Shown: positions 1-11,104 of the stretch, piece by piece
Numbering within the stretch: the first letter of the stretch is position 1
Layout of the letters: every line of letters starts with the position of its first letter
DNA from: Anaeramoeba flamelloides
Lineage: Eukaryota > Metamonada > Anaeramoebidae
Direction: 5' to 3'
DNA: 64,000 nt
NCBI GenBank assembly: GCA_027625915.1
Contig: JANTQA010000033.1
Span: 7,874,001 to 7,938,000 of the forward strand
Notes under the pieces: model-generated
The model's input: the letters and a program-made list of their open reading frames with translations, nothing else
Told to the model about the DNA's origin: nothing
Database searches by the model: none
Translations under genes and position numbers: made by a program

Positions 1-2010
1 AATTGATTTAGTTTCGTTTTTTCAATTCTGAAATATTTATTACATTTGGGAATCCTAAACATACAAAATATCCGAACAGAAAATCTTTTAAAGTCAAAGA
101 GGAACAATAATATTGAATATAAAGAATATATTATCTGAGTTTAATTCAATATTCTTCTCAAAATAATTTTTGGATCATTACCATTTATTTGAATTTAGTA
201 AAATAATTTTTTTTTTGGTACTTTTTTAGAATGGCTCTTTTCAAATTTATTTGTTACATCAACTATTTCTCAAAAATACCATCAATTTTAATCAATCCAA
301 TCACGAAGTAATGGAGAATAGTCAAATTAAAGGATTAATTTTTTTTTTCAATTTTGTGATTTAAAAAATTACAAAAAAACTAAGTGTTTGTAATTTTATA
401 TTAATACAATTCAACTTTTAAAATAATTGATAAATATTTCTATTTCAAATCATTTTTATTGTAATGCAGTTACCATACGATTAATACTTGATAATAAATA
501 TCACAATCGCTCTAATTTACTAATGGTAATCAAAAAAAAAAAAAAAAAAAAAAAAAAACTTTTAATAATTTCAGTTCTTTAAACTCGTAAAAGGAGAAAA
601 AAAGAATGATCGCCAATTTGTCCATTTTTATTTTATGAAAGATCAACTTTATTTTTTTAACATTAATTTCCAATCTGAGAATTAAAAATTTTTAAAATTT
701 ATTTCAAAATTCAATCAGGTCATCAATAATAATTCTTCAAAAAAAGCAATTTTCATAATATAAAAAATAATTTCTAATAATAAAAGATCGTAGAAAGTTT
801 GTTTGAAAAAAAATTTTTTATAAAATAAAATGCTGTATTCCTGGTTTCAGAGAAATTTCTTGGATAAATTATTAATATTCTAATTAAATAATTGCTGTTA
901 TAACCAATTTGGTAATGAGGCAATATAAATTTTGTATTTTTTTTTTTTTGGGTTGCTAATTTTTTTGTTTGGTATAATATTAATTATCTGAAAAAAAATA
1001 ATTTTGATTCAAATTTTCAAAAAAGGCAAGAGTTTCATTTTTTTTGTAAATTTCTTATGAGCTCATAATTTTTTTGGAACTTTTTTATATTGTAATATAA
1101 ACTCAATTTTACTCAAATTAACTCAACCAAAAATGAAAAAATCACTTTTTTTGAGAATAAACCAAGATAGATTGTTTAGAAATAAGAATAATAATAAAAT
1201 TCGGATTAGGGTTGATAATCATTAAAGAAATATGGTAAAAACAATAAATTTTTGATAAGCCAATTTTAGGAAAAAACTGTCTGAAACTCCAAATTAACTT
1301 TAAGATAATTTATTTTTTTGTAATTTTATTTTAAATGAATATATTTAATATTAAAAAATCTTAATATTTAGTTCAAAACAAATGCCAACAAATTTTCATT
1401 CAGATTTCCAAAAAAAGAGTTTGAAATCCTATAAAATTTGAAATTTTAGATCCTTAAAACCTTTTTAAGTTATTAATTCCACTATGAGAATTGGGAAATT
1501 TGTTAATTTAATTATTTTCTTGGGATATGTTTTTTTAAGCTAAAAGAAATTTTTAATCTTTTTATTTTATAATTAATTATACAAAAATATGAAAAAATAT
1601 AATTGAAAAATATTTGTAAGACAAAACTACTACCTTTATTAAACTATCAGTGTTAATAAGTAAGTATCTTTACAAGATAATCAAAATTAAAGAAGTTCAA
1701 ATTTATGAAATTATTGGATATATTGTTTTTAGTTGTGCCGCCGTATTTAAAAAAGTCTATAGCCGATAAAAAGGGAGTGTTTATTCAGGTAAGAATTTCC
1801 AAATAAAATGAAGAGTGAATTTTATATTAAATTTCATTGGAGATATAAACTATAATAGATAATAACTAATATTTTTGAAAATACTGTACTAATCTAATAA
1901 AAATGAACTAGAGAAAAAAAATTCCTTCTGATAATTATTGAAAGTTTCCATCGAGTTCCTAGTTTTACCAGAATTTATAAGAATTATATCAAATCTTTAC
2001 TTTTTATATA
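1..2010. other. gene-free AT-rich stretch
   Basis: I see no supportable gene here on either strand. The stretch is very AT-rich, with a poly(A) tract near 531-560. The only recognisable structure is a short segment at 1097-1240 that recurs near 18.2 kb and is listed separately. Open stretches are short and rich in Phe, Lys and Asn, as expected by chance at this base composition. Confidence 0.6.
1097..1240. repeat. dispersed repeat, copy 1 (family L)
   Basis: This segment begins TAAACTC and contains the block GATTGTTTAGAAATAAGA. A diverged copy in the same orientation lies at 18211-18345. The resemblance extends over roughly 130 bp with many substitutions, so both copies look old. The start TAAACTCC resembles the ends of other inverted-repeat families in the window, so it may be a truncated MITE. 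Confidence 0.5.
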
Positions 2011-2206
2011 CAGTCAGTTTCAAATTTAAGGTACAAACTTTCAACAGAATTTAAGGTGCAAAAAATATCCCAAATTAAGGCACAAATTTGGAATATTTTT
2101 TTCCAAAATAAATTTTACTAAAATCTGAATTTCGTTCCTTAATTTAAGATTTTTATTGTGTCTTGATTTTCGTTGAAAGTTTGTGCCTTAAAAGTGGAAC
2201 TGGCTT
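2011..2206. mobile_element. MITE family A, copy A1 (Tc1/mariner-like)
   Basis: This is a palindromic element of about 200 bp. The left end reads CAGTCAGTTTCAAATTTAAG and the right arm is its diverged inverse, containing GTTGAAAGTTTGTGCCTTAA and ending near CTGGCT. A TA dinucleotide abuts the left end. There is no coding capacity. It is more diverged than A3, so it is an older copy. The CAGT-type termini and TA target are typical of Tc1/mariner-related non-autonomous elements. The family assignment is inference. Confidence 0.75.
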
Positions 2207-2224
2207 CTTTATTTTGAATTCTGG

Positions 2225-2645
2225 GGATTCTAACGATGTTTTCTTGATTTTTTCTGTTTGGCCTGTGAAATCTATTGATTTTTGTTTGTTTTTTTTGAGT
2301 TTTCTATTTATTTGGAAAATCAATAGATTTTCGTTAGGGTTTTTTTTACTTTTTTAAATAAACAGAAAATTTTAATAAATTTCTGTTTATGACAAAAAGT
2401 AAAAAAAAAAAAAAACCTAGAACACTTCACAAATAAACAGAAAACTTGAGAACAGCTAACGGCTCTTTTCCAGAATTCCAAAGAATAATGAAAAATAAAA
2501 AGATTTCACTCAATTCTTTTAAATTCTGGAAAAGCCTAACGATGTTTTTTTTTAATTTGAGAAATAAACCCAAAATTATAGAAATTTTCTCTTTATTTCT
2601 TAAATTAAAAAAAACCTAACGATGATTTTATAGAATTCAAAATAA
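2225..2645. repeat. foldback repeat with CCTAACGA / CCTAGAACACT motifs (F1)
   Basis: This is a series of internally inverted segments in which CTAACGATG and its inverse, and the phrase AATAAACAGAAAA and its inverse, alternate. A related array lies at 21730-22130, where the motif CCTAGGCACTT is clearer. Weak relatives occur near 3480-3610, 31330-31590, 32610-32660 and 61440-61530. No terminal duplication is evident, so I call it a foldback repeat rather than a defined transposon. Confidence 0.55.
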
Positions 2646-2647
2646 TA

Positions 2648-3456
2648 CAGTCAATTTCAAATATAAGGCACAAACTTTCAACGAAATTTAAGGAAAAAAA
2701 ATCTCAAATTAAGGCAAAAAATTTTTAATTTTTTTTTTTAAAATTTAATTTACTAAACTCTTTTTTAAAAATTGTGAGTCACCTGAAATAATAAATTGAA
2801 AAAAAAAAATTATCCTTTAGTATTCAAGAACAATTAATAACTAAATATGATTTGTAATTCTCTTTTAAGTCATTACAAATCTATAAAAGCCTGATATATT
2901 AAAAATTAAAAAAAAATATAACCAAAAACTAAAAAAAAGTGAGTCACAATTTTTGAAAAGAGCATTACGGATTTTTTATTACTGATCTTTCACTGAAAAA
3001 AAGTTGAACAACAAGATTTTTTATGAATAATTAAATCCATTTTCAAAGACATTACATAGTCGAAATTTTCTCTAATTATTTATTATTTTTCGAAGATCTC
3101 TTTTTTTTTTCCACATGATCTTTAAAAAAAAAAAAGAAAGAAAAAGAAAAAGAAAAACAAAAACAAAAGAAAAACAAAAATTTGAAAAAGCAAAACTAAA
3201 AAGAAAAGAAAAACAAAAATTTGAAAAAGCAAAACTAAAATTAACAAAATTAGAAAAAATGATTCTGATCCAAAAATTTGAAAATATTTTTTGTAAAGAA
3301 TACTAGAATAAACCCTCAAAACAACTCCCATTAACATTATAAAGTTAGTCAAAATTTATGAAAAATAGTTTAGAATCTGAATTTTGTGCCTTAATTTGAG
3401 GTTTTTTTTGTGCCTTTAATTCCTTAGCAGTTTGTTCCTTAAAGTGGAACTGACTG
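2648..3456. mobile_element. MITE family A, copy A2, interrupted by another element
   Basis: The left arm starts CAGTCAATTTCAAATATAAG after TA, and the right arm ends AAGTGGAACTGACTG before TA. The two arms are those of a normal 200-bp family A element, but they are 809 bp apart because a second element (2754-3372) sits in the loop. The TA on both sides supports a single original insertion followed by a later one. Confidence 0.75.
2754..3372. mobile_element. MITE family F-prime, copy 1, nested inside A2
   Basis: The segment is bounded by TAAACTCTTTTTT and the inverse-like AAAAATAGTTTA. It contains the diagnostic blocks TTTTTGAAAAGAGCATTACG and ATGATTCTGATCC. A second copy in the same orientation occupies 22141-22794 and carries TTTTTTGAAAAGAGTATCG and ATTATTCTGATCC in the same order. 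A variable (AAAGAAAAAG)-type purine tract sits before the second block in both. No transposase ORF is present. Confidence 0.65.
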
Positions 3457-4000
3457 TAGAGTAGAATATATGATTTTTCTGGATACCCCTGAATTCGGGA
3501 AAATCTAACGAAAAGTGTCCATAAGGTGTCAAGTTTTCCGGAATTAAACTGAGTTGACTAAAATCATAGATTTTACTCAATTATTTTGAATTTAAAAAAA
3601 AAAACACCTTATAATTCCAAAAAAAAAAAATTCATTTCAATTTAAATTAATAAATAATTCTATAGTAATTCCAATAATTGGTTATATATTTGATAGTTAT
3701 TTTGTAAATTTAAATTTTTTTTAAAATATATGATTATAACTCGTTAACTATGAAAATAAAAAATTACTCAAATTTTTAACTATTAGATTGAAAAAAAATA
3801 TTAAGAGAAACGGGAAGTTATATTTTATAGCTTTAATTGTAAAATATCTTTCGAAAATAATTTTTTGATCCGAGATATTTTATTGAGCAATAGGTTTTAT
3901 TATAACTGAAGTTATCAAAATGTACAAAATTAGTACAATTTTTAATTTTTTTTTTTCAAAAAAGTTTTTCATGTTTATGAATTGTCAATACACATTTGAA

Positions 4001-4588
4001 AAAAGTGATGTCTTTATATTTTAAGTTTTTTTACGAAATTTGTCCTTTTTCCAAAAACTATAAAACTTTTCCTATAGGCCCAAAAGGAGATTTTTTTTTG
4101 TCAGTGAGCTTGGGGGTTCTAAGAGCAAAAAAAATACAATCTAATAATAGAATAAAAAGGTTTTAGGAAGAAATAGAAATTCAAAAATCGAAAATAATTT
4201 TACAGAAATCAAAATATACAGTCAGTTTCACTTTTAAGGCACAAACTTTCAACGAAATTTAAGGCACAATAAAAATCTCGAATTAAGGCACAAAATTTTG
4301 TATTCTCGTAAAATAAATTGCAAAAATTAAAAATTCCAAATTTTGTGCCTTAATTTGAGATTTTTTTGTGCCTTAAATTTGGTTGAAAGTTTGTGCCTTA
4401 AAAGTGAAACTGACTGTAAAAAAAAACCCAAAATTGTTATTTCTAACATTTTATTATTTTTTTTTGGTTAAATACCTTGATTTTGTTAATAAGAAACTTT
4501 TCCTAGGGGTAAATTGGAAAAGTTTTATAGTTTTTGGAAAAAGGATAAATTTAGTAAAAAGGCTTAAAATATAAAGGCATCACTTTTT
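4001..4588. repeat. large foldback with about 75-bp inverted arms
   Basis: The arms at about 4001-4073 and 4513-4588 are inverted copies. Both carry CTTTTTCCAAAAACTATAAA followed by ACTTTTCC in the same relative order, read from opposite strands. The loop contains MITE A3 (4219-4416). Arm identity is high but not perfect. It is probably another non-autonomous DNA element that was later hit by family A. Confidence 0.65.
4219..4416. mobile_element. MITE family A, copy A3 (best preserved)
   Basis: This is the cleanest family A copy at 198 bp. The ends CAGTCAGTTTCACTTTTAAG and its inverse (ending GTGAAACTGACTG) are flanked on both sides by TA. The arms pair over about 80 bp with few mismatches, leaving a short loop around TTCTCGTAAAATAAATTGC. 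It has no ORF. The TA duplication and terminal CAGT support Tc1/mariner-type transposition in trans. The source transposase is not in this window. Confidence 0.85.
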
Positions 4589-5111
4589 GCACATGCATAG
4601 TTTTAATTTTGGTAAGAAATTGAAAACTTTTATATGAGATGTTCTAAAAAACTTTAAAAATTTTTTTAAACATTTTATTTTATTCAGATATTTCTTTTAT
4701 GATTAACAACTCTAATAGGAAACTTATTATTTCTCCTATTTCTAAACTATCTTCATTTGGCTGAGTCTGAAAATAAGCGAATTTTACGTTTTTGGATACT
4801 TTGAGTGAAATAGGTTTGTTTTATGATATAAAAAAGTTCAAAAAAAAAAAGAAAAAATGTACAAAACAGGGTCAAAAATTTATTTTAAGTGACTAATCTC
4901 TATTAATTTTTTTTTTCCTTAAATTTAATAGAGATTGAGAAAATTTTTTGCCAATTACTTATTTGAAAACCCAATGTTTATTTTCCCATTAATCTTATTT
5001 CTAGATAAGGAACCCATATTTAGAAATTGGTTAAAAAAAAAAAAGAAATAGATACTAGTCCCTGAAAAGATTTTTAAAGATAAATTTTTTATTATGGAAA
5101 ATTATCAGGAT

Positions 5112-5586
5112 AGTGGTATAAATAACTGGTGTTTTTTATTTAAACCCATTACTAAAATTTAACTCATGCAAAAAATATTGGACGACTCTCGAAATAAAAA
5201 TAACACATTAGTGGGGTGGAAACAGTATATAAACGAGAAATTGGGTTCTTTAAATAAATTTTAAAAAAGAATTACGAAGATATGGAAAGATTAAAATGTA
5301 ATTTTTTGACAAAAAAATGAGCATAATTTCATTTTTTGAATTTTTATAAGAAAATCATTTAATCTTAATAATTTTGTAAATATAATGAAATTTTTGAAAC
5401 TAAAAGCATTTAATAAATTGAACCATTTCGATTAATCAAGGATCTAACCTCTAAAGTCAATTTGAATCGGAACCAAGTATATATAAGTTCCTATCTGGTC
5501 TTCCAATACCCAAGTCTGAAAAAAAAACACCAGTTAAATTTTAGTAATGGGTTTAAGGTCGCCAACATGGGTTATTTACACCACTG
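5112..5586. mobile_element. inverted-repeat element (family H)
   Basis: The left end reads TAGTGGTATAAATAAC and the right end, inverted, reads CAGTGGTGTAAATAACC next to a TA. Further in, both arms carry AAACCCATTACTAAAATTTA. The spacing is about 475 bp and there is no ORF. The termini again resemble Tc1/mariner-type ends. This is the only copy I found in the window. Confidence 0.6.
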
Positions 5587-5710
5587 TATTTGGGATTTTC
5601 ATTTTTTGTTATGTTCAGAGCTAGTCTTTTAATGGATTTTAAATGGGATCTCAAATCGAAAAATCATGACTTTTTTTGACATAGATTATTTTTTGGTTAT
5701 TTATCTTCAG

Positions 5711-6803
5711 ACTGATAATTATTCTCCTGGCACGAATGGAAGTTCCACTGGAAGATCATGGTTGGTTTAGTCTTGTGTTTTTAATATATTCTGTCGAGTT
5801 TTTTGAAAATTATTAAGAACCAAGAAGCTTTAAACGATTGATCATTTTTTAATTTTTCAAAACATTTTCATTATGTTTTTTATAGATCTTGATTCAAAGG
5901 GTCGCATGTTAGGATTAAAAATTGGAAATTCCTCAAACTTTCTTGTTGTTAAAGAACAAAAGTTGAAACAACAGACCAACCTTAATATTTTTTGCCTTAT
6001 TATTTAGTTTTTACCTTATTGCCTTTCTTCTTAACAACAAGAACCAACAATTATGTGAGTGATCCACAAACACAACAAATATATTACAGGTTTTCTTATG
6101 ATACTGATGATGTTTGAAATAGAAACGGGCTACAATTTCAGATGATTATTATTGTTTCAATTGTTATAATTCTTTTTAATTAGTCCGCCATATACAGCTA
6201 ACAACAAAAAAAAGTAGGTACAAACTACAATCAATTTCTTTGAGATTTTTTTGAATAAAACAAAAGAAAGTGAAGTTGATCTGAAAATCTTTTCCCTTTG
6301 GCTGTTCAAATACCACTAAAAAAAAAATGAAAGAAAAAACACCTCAACACCAACAGAACCAGAATTTTCGAAATGGAAAGCACCAGAATTGTCAACAAAA
6401 TTATTCAGAACAACAACAAGTTCAATAGCTACAACAACAACAACAACAACAAAATTGTCAACAGGGGCAAGAACCAAACAAGAATATAAGACATATCTGT
6501 TAAAAGATCAAAATAAACTTTTTGTTTCTTTTACAAAACAAAAAGAAAATAACAAATCGGAAATAAGATCGGATGACAACCGAAACAAGAAAAACAATTT
6601 TCAAATTGTATATTTGGCCAAACCAAACCAATTTCAAGATACTGGTGTTTGTACACCTTCTTTTTTAGCTGAAAATATCTGTCATTTTTATTGAATCGAA
6701 AAAAGCAACACATTGTTAATCATTCAAAACACAGAAATTCTGATTGAAAACCTCGAACATGAAGTGAAACTTAACCAAATTTATGTTTTGGAATTGTGGT
6801 AAA
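5711..6803 (+). pseudogene. coding-like remnant or unrecognised multi-exon gene, Gln-rich
   Basis: Several short plus-strand stretches look protein-like. At 5711-5760 the translation begins TDNYSPGTNGSS. At 5884-6003 it includes MLGLKIGNSSNFLVVKEQK. At 6050-6115 it includes DPQTQQIYYRFSYDTDD. At 6328-6426 an ATG opens a Gln-rich frame (MKEKTPQHQQNQ), and at 6690-6799 the frame includes NLEHEVKLNQIYVLELW just before a GTAAAC donor-like site. In-frame stops (a TAG in the Gln tract, and TGA before the 6690 and after the 6115 stretches) and unclear splice sites prevent a single reading frame. Base composition is less AT-rich than the surroundings. I do not recognise the family. It may be a decayed host gene or a real gene whose introns I cannot place. 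Confidence 0.3.
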
Positions 6804-7000
6804 CCTTTGTTTTTTGGGATCAAGAAGATCGAGGAATTTCCAATTTTTTCTATTGCCATGGAAATTAAAAAAAAAAGAATTAAAAATGAAAAAAAAGTAA
6901 AGATTAAGATGACTTTAAAAAAATATCTGGTGATGGGTTGAAGTTGTTCTTTTTGTAGAATCTTGTTCTCTTAATTGTATCATAGTTGAAAAAAAAGCAT

Positions 7001-7006
7001 AAAAAA
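7001..7006 (-). terminator. RNA polymerase III terminator of tRNA-Ser
   Basis: Six T residues on the minus strand follow directly after the discriminator base of the tRNA. This is the usual Pol III termination signal. A second T run lies 5-10 bases further on. Confidence 0.85.
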
Positions 7007-7088
7007 CGACAGGAGCAGGATTCGAACCTACGCTACCAGAGGTAATTTGATTTCGAGTCAAACGCCTTAACCACTCGGCCATCCTGCC
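7007..7088 (-). tRNA. tRNA-Ser (anticodon CGA)
   Basis: The minus strand folds into a class II tRNA. The acceptor arm GGCAGGA pairs with TCCTGTC with one G-T wobble. The D arm carries the A-box TGGCCGAGTGG. The anticodon stem TTTGA/TCAAA encloses the loop CTCGAAA with anticodon CGA, which reads UCG. A long variable arm follows, and then the B-box GGTTCGAATCC. The discriminator base is G, as expected for eukaryotic tRNA-Ser. No intron is present and CCA is not encoded. No other tRNA was found in the window. Confidence 0.97.
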
Positions 7089-7750
7089 TTGAAAACATTA
7101 CAAGTTGTAGTTATAATATATTGAAGTAAAAAATAATCATTTACAACTAATTTTTAAGGTTTATTTTTAATAAATTAACAAAATATAAACTGAAATAAAA
7201 AATATTTTATGAGCACGTTATCATTCATTACTTTTATCAGCTACAAACAACTTATATTATATTTTGGTTTCAGAAATATGATCATTTAACTATATATCAA
7301 AATATAAATCTATCTACAAAAAATCACTTTTTACAAGTTCCAAAATATTATTTATTCTTAATGATTAATTCGTAATTCTCTAAAACAAATACTAAAAACA
7401 TATTAGTACAATTATTTTTATATTCAAGTTCCTTATTAGCACTTAGCTTACTATATTGAGAAAAAATAGTAAGATATCTCAAAAATTTTAAGAGATTATT
7501 TTCAACATTTAAAAATTCATTGAGAAAATTTCAAAAAACAGCTAAAATAAATTTATTTCTTTATTTTTTTGTTTAAAATGGTAATTAAAGAAAATTTTCT
7601 CAAAATTAAAATCAAAAAAGAGAAGAAAAATAATTAAAATATCAATAAATTATAATTATTATTTATCATTTACATGACCAAGTTAAAAACTATCTGCTGT
7701 AATTATTTTTTTTTTCTAATTTCTTATATTAAAAAAAAAACACACCATAT

Positions 7751-7948
7751 CAGACAGTTACACTTATAAGGAATAAAACTTCAACGAAAATTAATGTACA
7801 ATAAAATTCATAAATTAAAGCACAATATTTTGGATTCTAGTAAAATAATTAGTAAAAAAAAAAATCCAAATTTTGTTACTTTATTTGAGATTTTTATCAT
7901 TGCCTTAAATTATGTGGTAAGGTTGTACCTTAACAAAGGAACTTTCAG
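7751..7948. mobile_element. MITE family A, copy A4 (degenerate)
   Basis: A diverged 198-bp copy of family A. The left end is CAGACAGTTACACTTATAAG and the right end includes CTTTCAG followed by TA. The internal landmarks GATTCTAGTAAAATAATTAG and TTTGAGATTTTT are retained at the expected places. Many substitutions separate the two arms, so it is older than A3. Confidence 0.7.
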
Positions 7949-9573
7949 TATATATAGATATATGATGACTTTTAATTATTCTTTTACCAGTGAATTTTGT
8001 TATTTTTATATAAATGTTTATTTTAGCTAGATTCAATTATAAATTGTGTGTGAGTAATATTGTAATTTTTTTCATTTTTAATTGTTTAAAAATTAAAAAA
8101 AATGATTTTTTCAAAGATAATGGATTAACGGATTATTGAAATAAAGGATTTTACTTGAAAAAATATAAATGATTCTGGATATCCTACTCATTCCAAAGAA
8201 AACAACCGTTTTTTTGTATAATTTAAAAAAATTTCCAAAATTAAGGGTCTAGTCATTTGCCGTGTATATTCACCATACATGAAGGGTGACCCAAGATTAA
8301 AAGGGGTATTTGAAATAGCCCTTCTTTTGGTTGACAAAATTCAAATAAAAAAAAAAAAATTCGTTGGATCTCTTTGACAAAAAATTCAACCAAGAAAAAA
8401 AAATTAAAAGAGTTCTCAATTTGAAAAAATCAAAATTTATAAAAAAAAGATTCATCTTTTCTCATTTTTATATTTCCAAATGGTTAAATTTCTTTAATTT
8501 AAATCAAATTGCTTTCTTGAATTTCACAATCAATTTAATTCGATTTAATCTGATTTGTGGTTATTTTGTAACCCTCTAAATTTGACCAAGTAAGGATTAT
8601 ATAATATTCTTACAATAAAAATAACTCATTTGAAAAATGAAAAAAAAGAAAAAAAAAATCAAGGAGATCTCAAAAAACACCAAAGAATAACTCTTCAAAA
8701 CTGCCATACTTGTTTTCAAAATTGGAATTGACAACCATTCTAATTGGAAATTGAGTGTCGCTCCTTGGCGATTTTTTCTAAAAATGTCCTCGTCTTTAAT
8801 TGTTGATTTTTGGAGATCGATCGTACATCATAGGTTGGTTGGTTTTTGATTAGTGTTAGGTCCTCATAAAAATTACTAAAAAGTTTTTTTCCATTTCAGA
8901 TTAAAAAATTTCACCGTAATGACTGGAAACTTAAGGATGTAACATAAATTTTATGAAATAAAAAAAAAACTTTTCTATTGAAAAAAGAAATTCATTTGTT
9001 ACATTCAAAATAAAAAAAAAAATTTTTTTTTATCTTTGGAATGAAAAATGGTGAATTTTAATTTCATAATCCAAAACAAAAAAGATAAAGAAGTTCATGG
9101 ATCTTGTATAAAAAAGCAAATTTTAGATAAAGATCTTTCGTCAATTTGTAAAAAATTACTGATAAATTCTAATCGATTTAAAAAAATTTTTAGTTTAATT
9201 TCTATTTTTGTATATCTTTGAACTCATTCCTATCAAACAGTCACGGTCAAAGAATATTTTGAATCAAAACTAATTTTACTGGGTTTTTTATCACTTGACT
9301 TCATAAAATGCTTTATTAAAAGCTGGAACATAACCATTTCAAAAAGGAAAATCAAGTAAACAATCACAAACCTAAATTAAAATTTATCAGTAGATAAAAC
9401 CAAACTATCAGAGAAAAACCTCAATATTTAAGCAAGGAAAATCTCGCTTATCATTAAGTATCTCAAAATCTCTGTCCTTTGATTATCCTATCGGTATTTC
9501 AGTAATTTTTTTAAAAAAAAATCATTTTTAATACAACCTTTAAAATCCAAACAAAATTTCAGATTGATCAATA

Positions 9574-10155
9574 AGCTATTTCCAAAAAAGTGGGGCATTT
9601 TTTTTTACATTTCATAAAAAATAATCATTTTTAGTAGAGGTAATAATTAATCAACTATACCAAATTAAGTTTAATATTTATACCGATTGAGTTAACCACT
9701 TATGTATTTAATTCAAAGCATGTTAGTTGAAATATTCCCAAAAAATGAAAAAAAAAATAGCACTTTTTTTGGTTAAAGCAATGTACGACCAATTTCAATA
9801 AAAAACCGGAAATATGGAAAGGGGACAAATGATTTTTTAAACACCAAAACGCAGTTATATGTTTTTAATTATATTGTAAATTTTGTTGAGATTATACAAG
9901 TTATAAAAATATTTTTTTTGATCAAAAAGAAAATAATAAACACCAATTTTCACCATAAAAAAATATCCTATAAAATCGAGATCATAAATTTTAATATATT
10001 TTATTTCTGCAATATAATACTAAGAAAAGAATTGAATTATTATCAAGAATCTATAAATGGTGGTCAATTATTTTATATATTAAAATCCTTTTTTGAAGAA
10101 TGGGATACATACATATATTTTAAAATAAATTTGCCCCACATTCTTAGAAATAGCT
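9574..10155. mobile_element. MITE family B, copy B1, TA-flanked
   Basis: The left end AGCTATTTCC, with GTGGGGC a few bases in, and the right end GAAATAGCT are inverse, with TA on each side. Length is 582 bp. The body matches B2 at 15615-16206 along most of its length, including AATTTCAATAAAAAACCGGAAAT-like and GAATTATTATCAAGAATC blocks. The embedded 82-codon ORF shows no conservation against B2 and is treated as chance. Confidence 0.8.
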
Positions 10156-10623
10156 TACAAAAATAAATGAACAAGACTTTAACTCCGATACTAGATAATC
10201 TTTATTTTTGTTCCAAGTCTCAGGATAAGTAATAAAATAATTAACTTCTTATTAAAAAAAAATAAAAATAATTTAATTTAATATAATTTCTTATTTTAAA
10301 TTTTTCCTCTTTTTTTTTCTATCAATTTGATAGTGGGTAGTTTTTCAACTTAAATACCTACTTGGTATCAAATAAAACAAAAAAAAGTATTACACTACTG
10401 ATTTTAAATCTGTTAACACATTTATCCAAAACAATATTTCAAGAATAAATACAATATCATTTTATTTTTATAGAATTTTTCATTGCTTCCATATTAAAAA
10501 GAAATATATTCAAAATTTACTCGCTTTAAAGGTTTGGTCCTTTTTAGTTGTTTTTTATTCAAATATTGGGTTCCTATTAATTTTAAATTTAAGGAAAATT
10601 CTAGAATTATAAAAGAAATACTA

Positions 10624-10800
10624 CTGGTATTTGAATAATAAATAGGATTTTTTTTCACTTCATTTTTAATTTCTCTTTTTTAAGAGAATATAGATCGAGA
10701 ACCTCAAATTGCAACCTAATTTCTTTGAGAACTATATTTATAAAAAAAAAATATGGAAAATGAAGTGAAAATTCTTTCCTATTTATAATTCAAATACCAG
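10624..10800. mobile_element. MITE family G, copy G1, TA-flanked
   Basis: A 177-bp palindrome with ends CTGGTATTTGAAT and its exact inverse, each next to TA. The arms continue through ATAAATAGGA and TTTTCACTTCATTTT with small gaps. A diverged copy is at 30449-30616. No ORF. It is probably another Tc1/mariner-type non-autonomous family. Confidence 0.75.
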
Positions 10801-11104
10801 TATTGTCAAAATAACAAATGTAGAAAAATATCTATTTTGAATAAATAGCTGTTTTTTTTTTTAAAGAAGGATAAGGAATTAATCAATCAAAGAAACTAAC
10901 AAAAAACACTAATTATATATAGTTTTGGTTTTATAAACTTCTATTATTCCAAAAGAAATTCTAAAAATGAAAGAATATAGAGTCATCTTTTCTACTCCAA
11001 AAAATAAAGATAATTTTTGTTTCAAATCTAGCAATGTGGAACAAAAATTTTAGTAAAAATTACAAAAAATTTTCAACAAATTGCATTCCTAAATTAAATT
11101 TTCC

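Noticed and set aside
3115-3352. Lys-rich plus frame and Phe-rich minus frame
   Set aside because: Both come from the purine tract inside the nested F-prime element; the second F-prime copy does not conserve them.
6690-6803. Stop codon reassignment (TGA as sense) to explain the open frames at 5.7-6.8 kb
   Set aside because: All recognised genes here use TAA ends and contain no in-frame TGA, so a decayed gene or missed introns is simpler.
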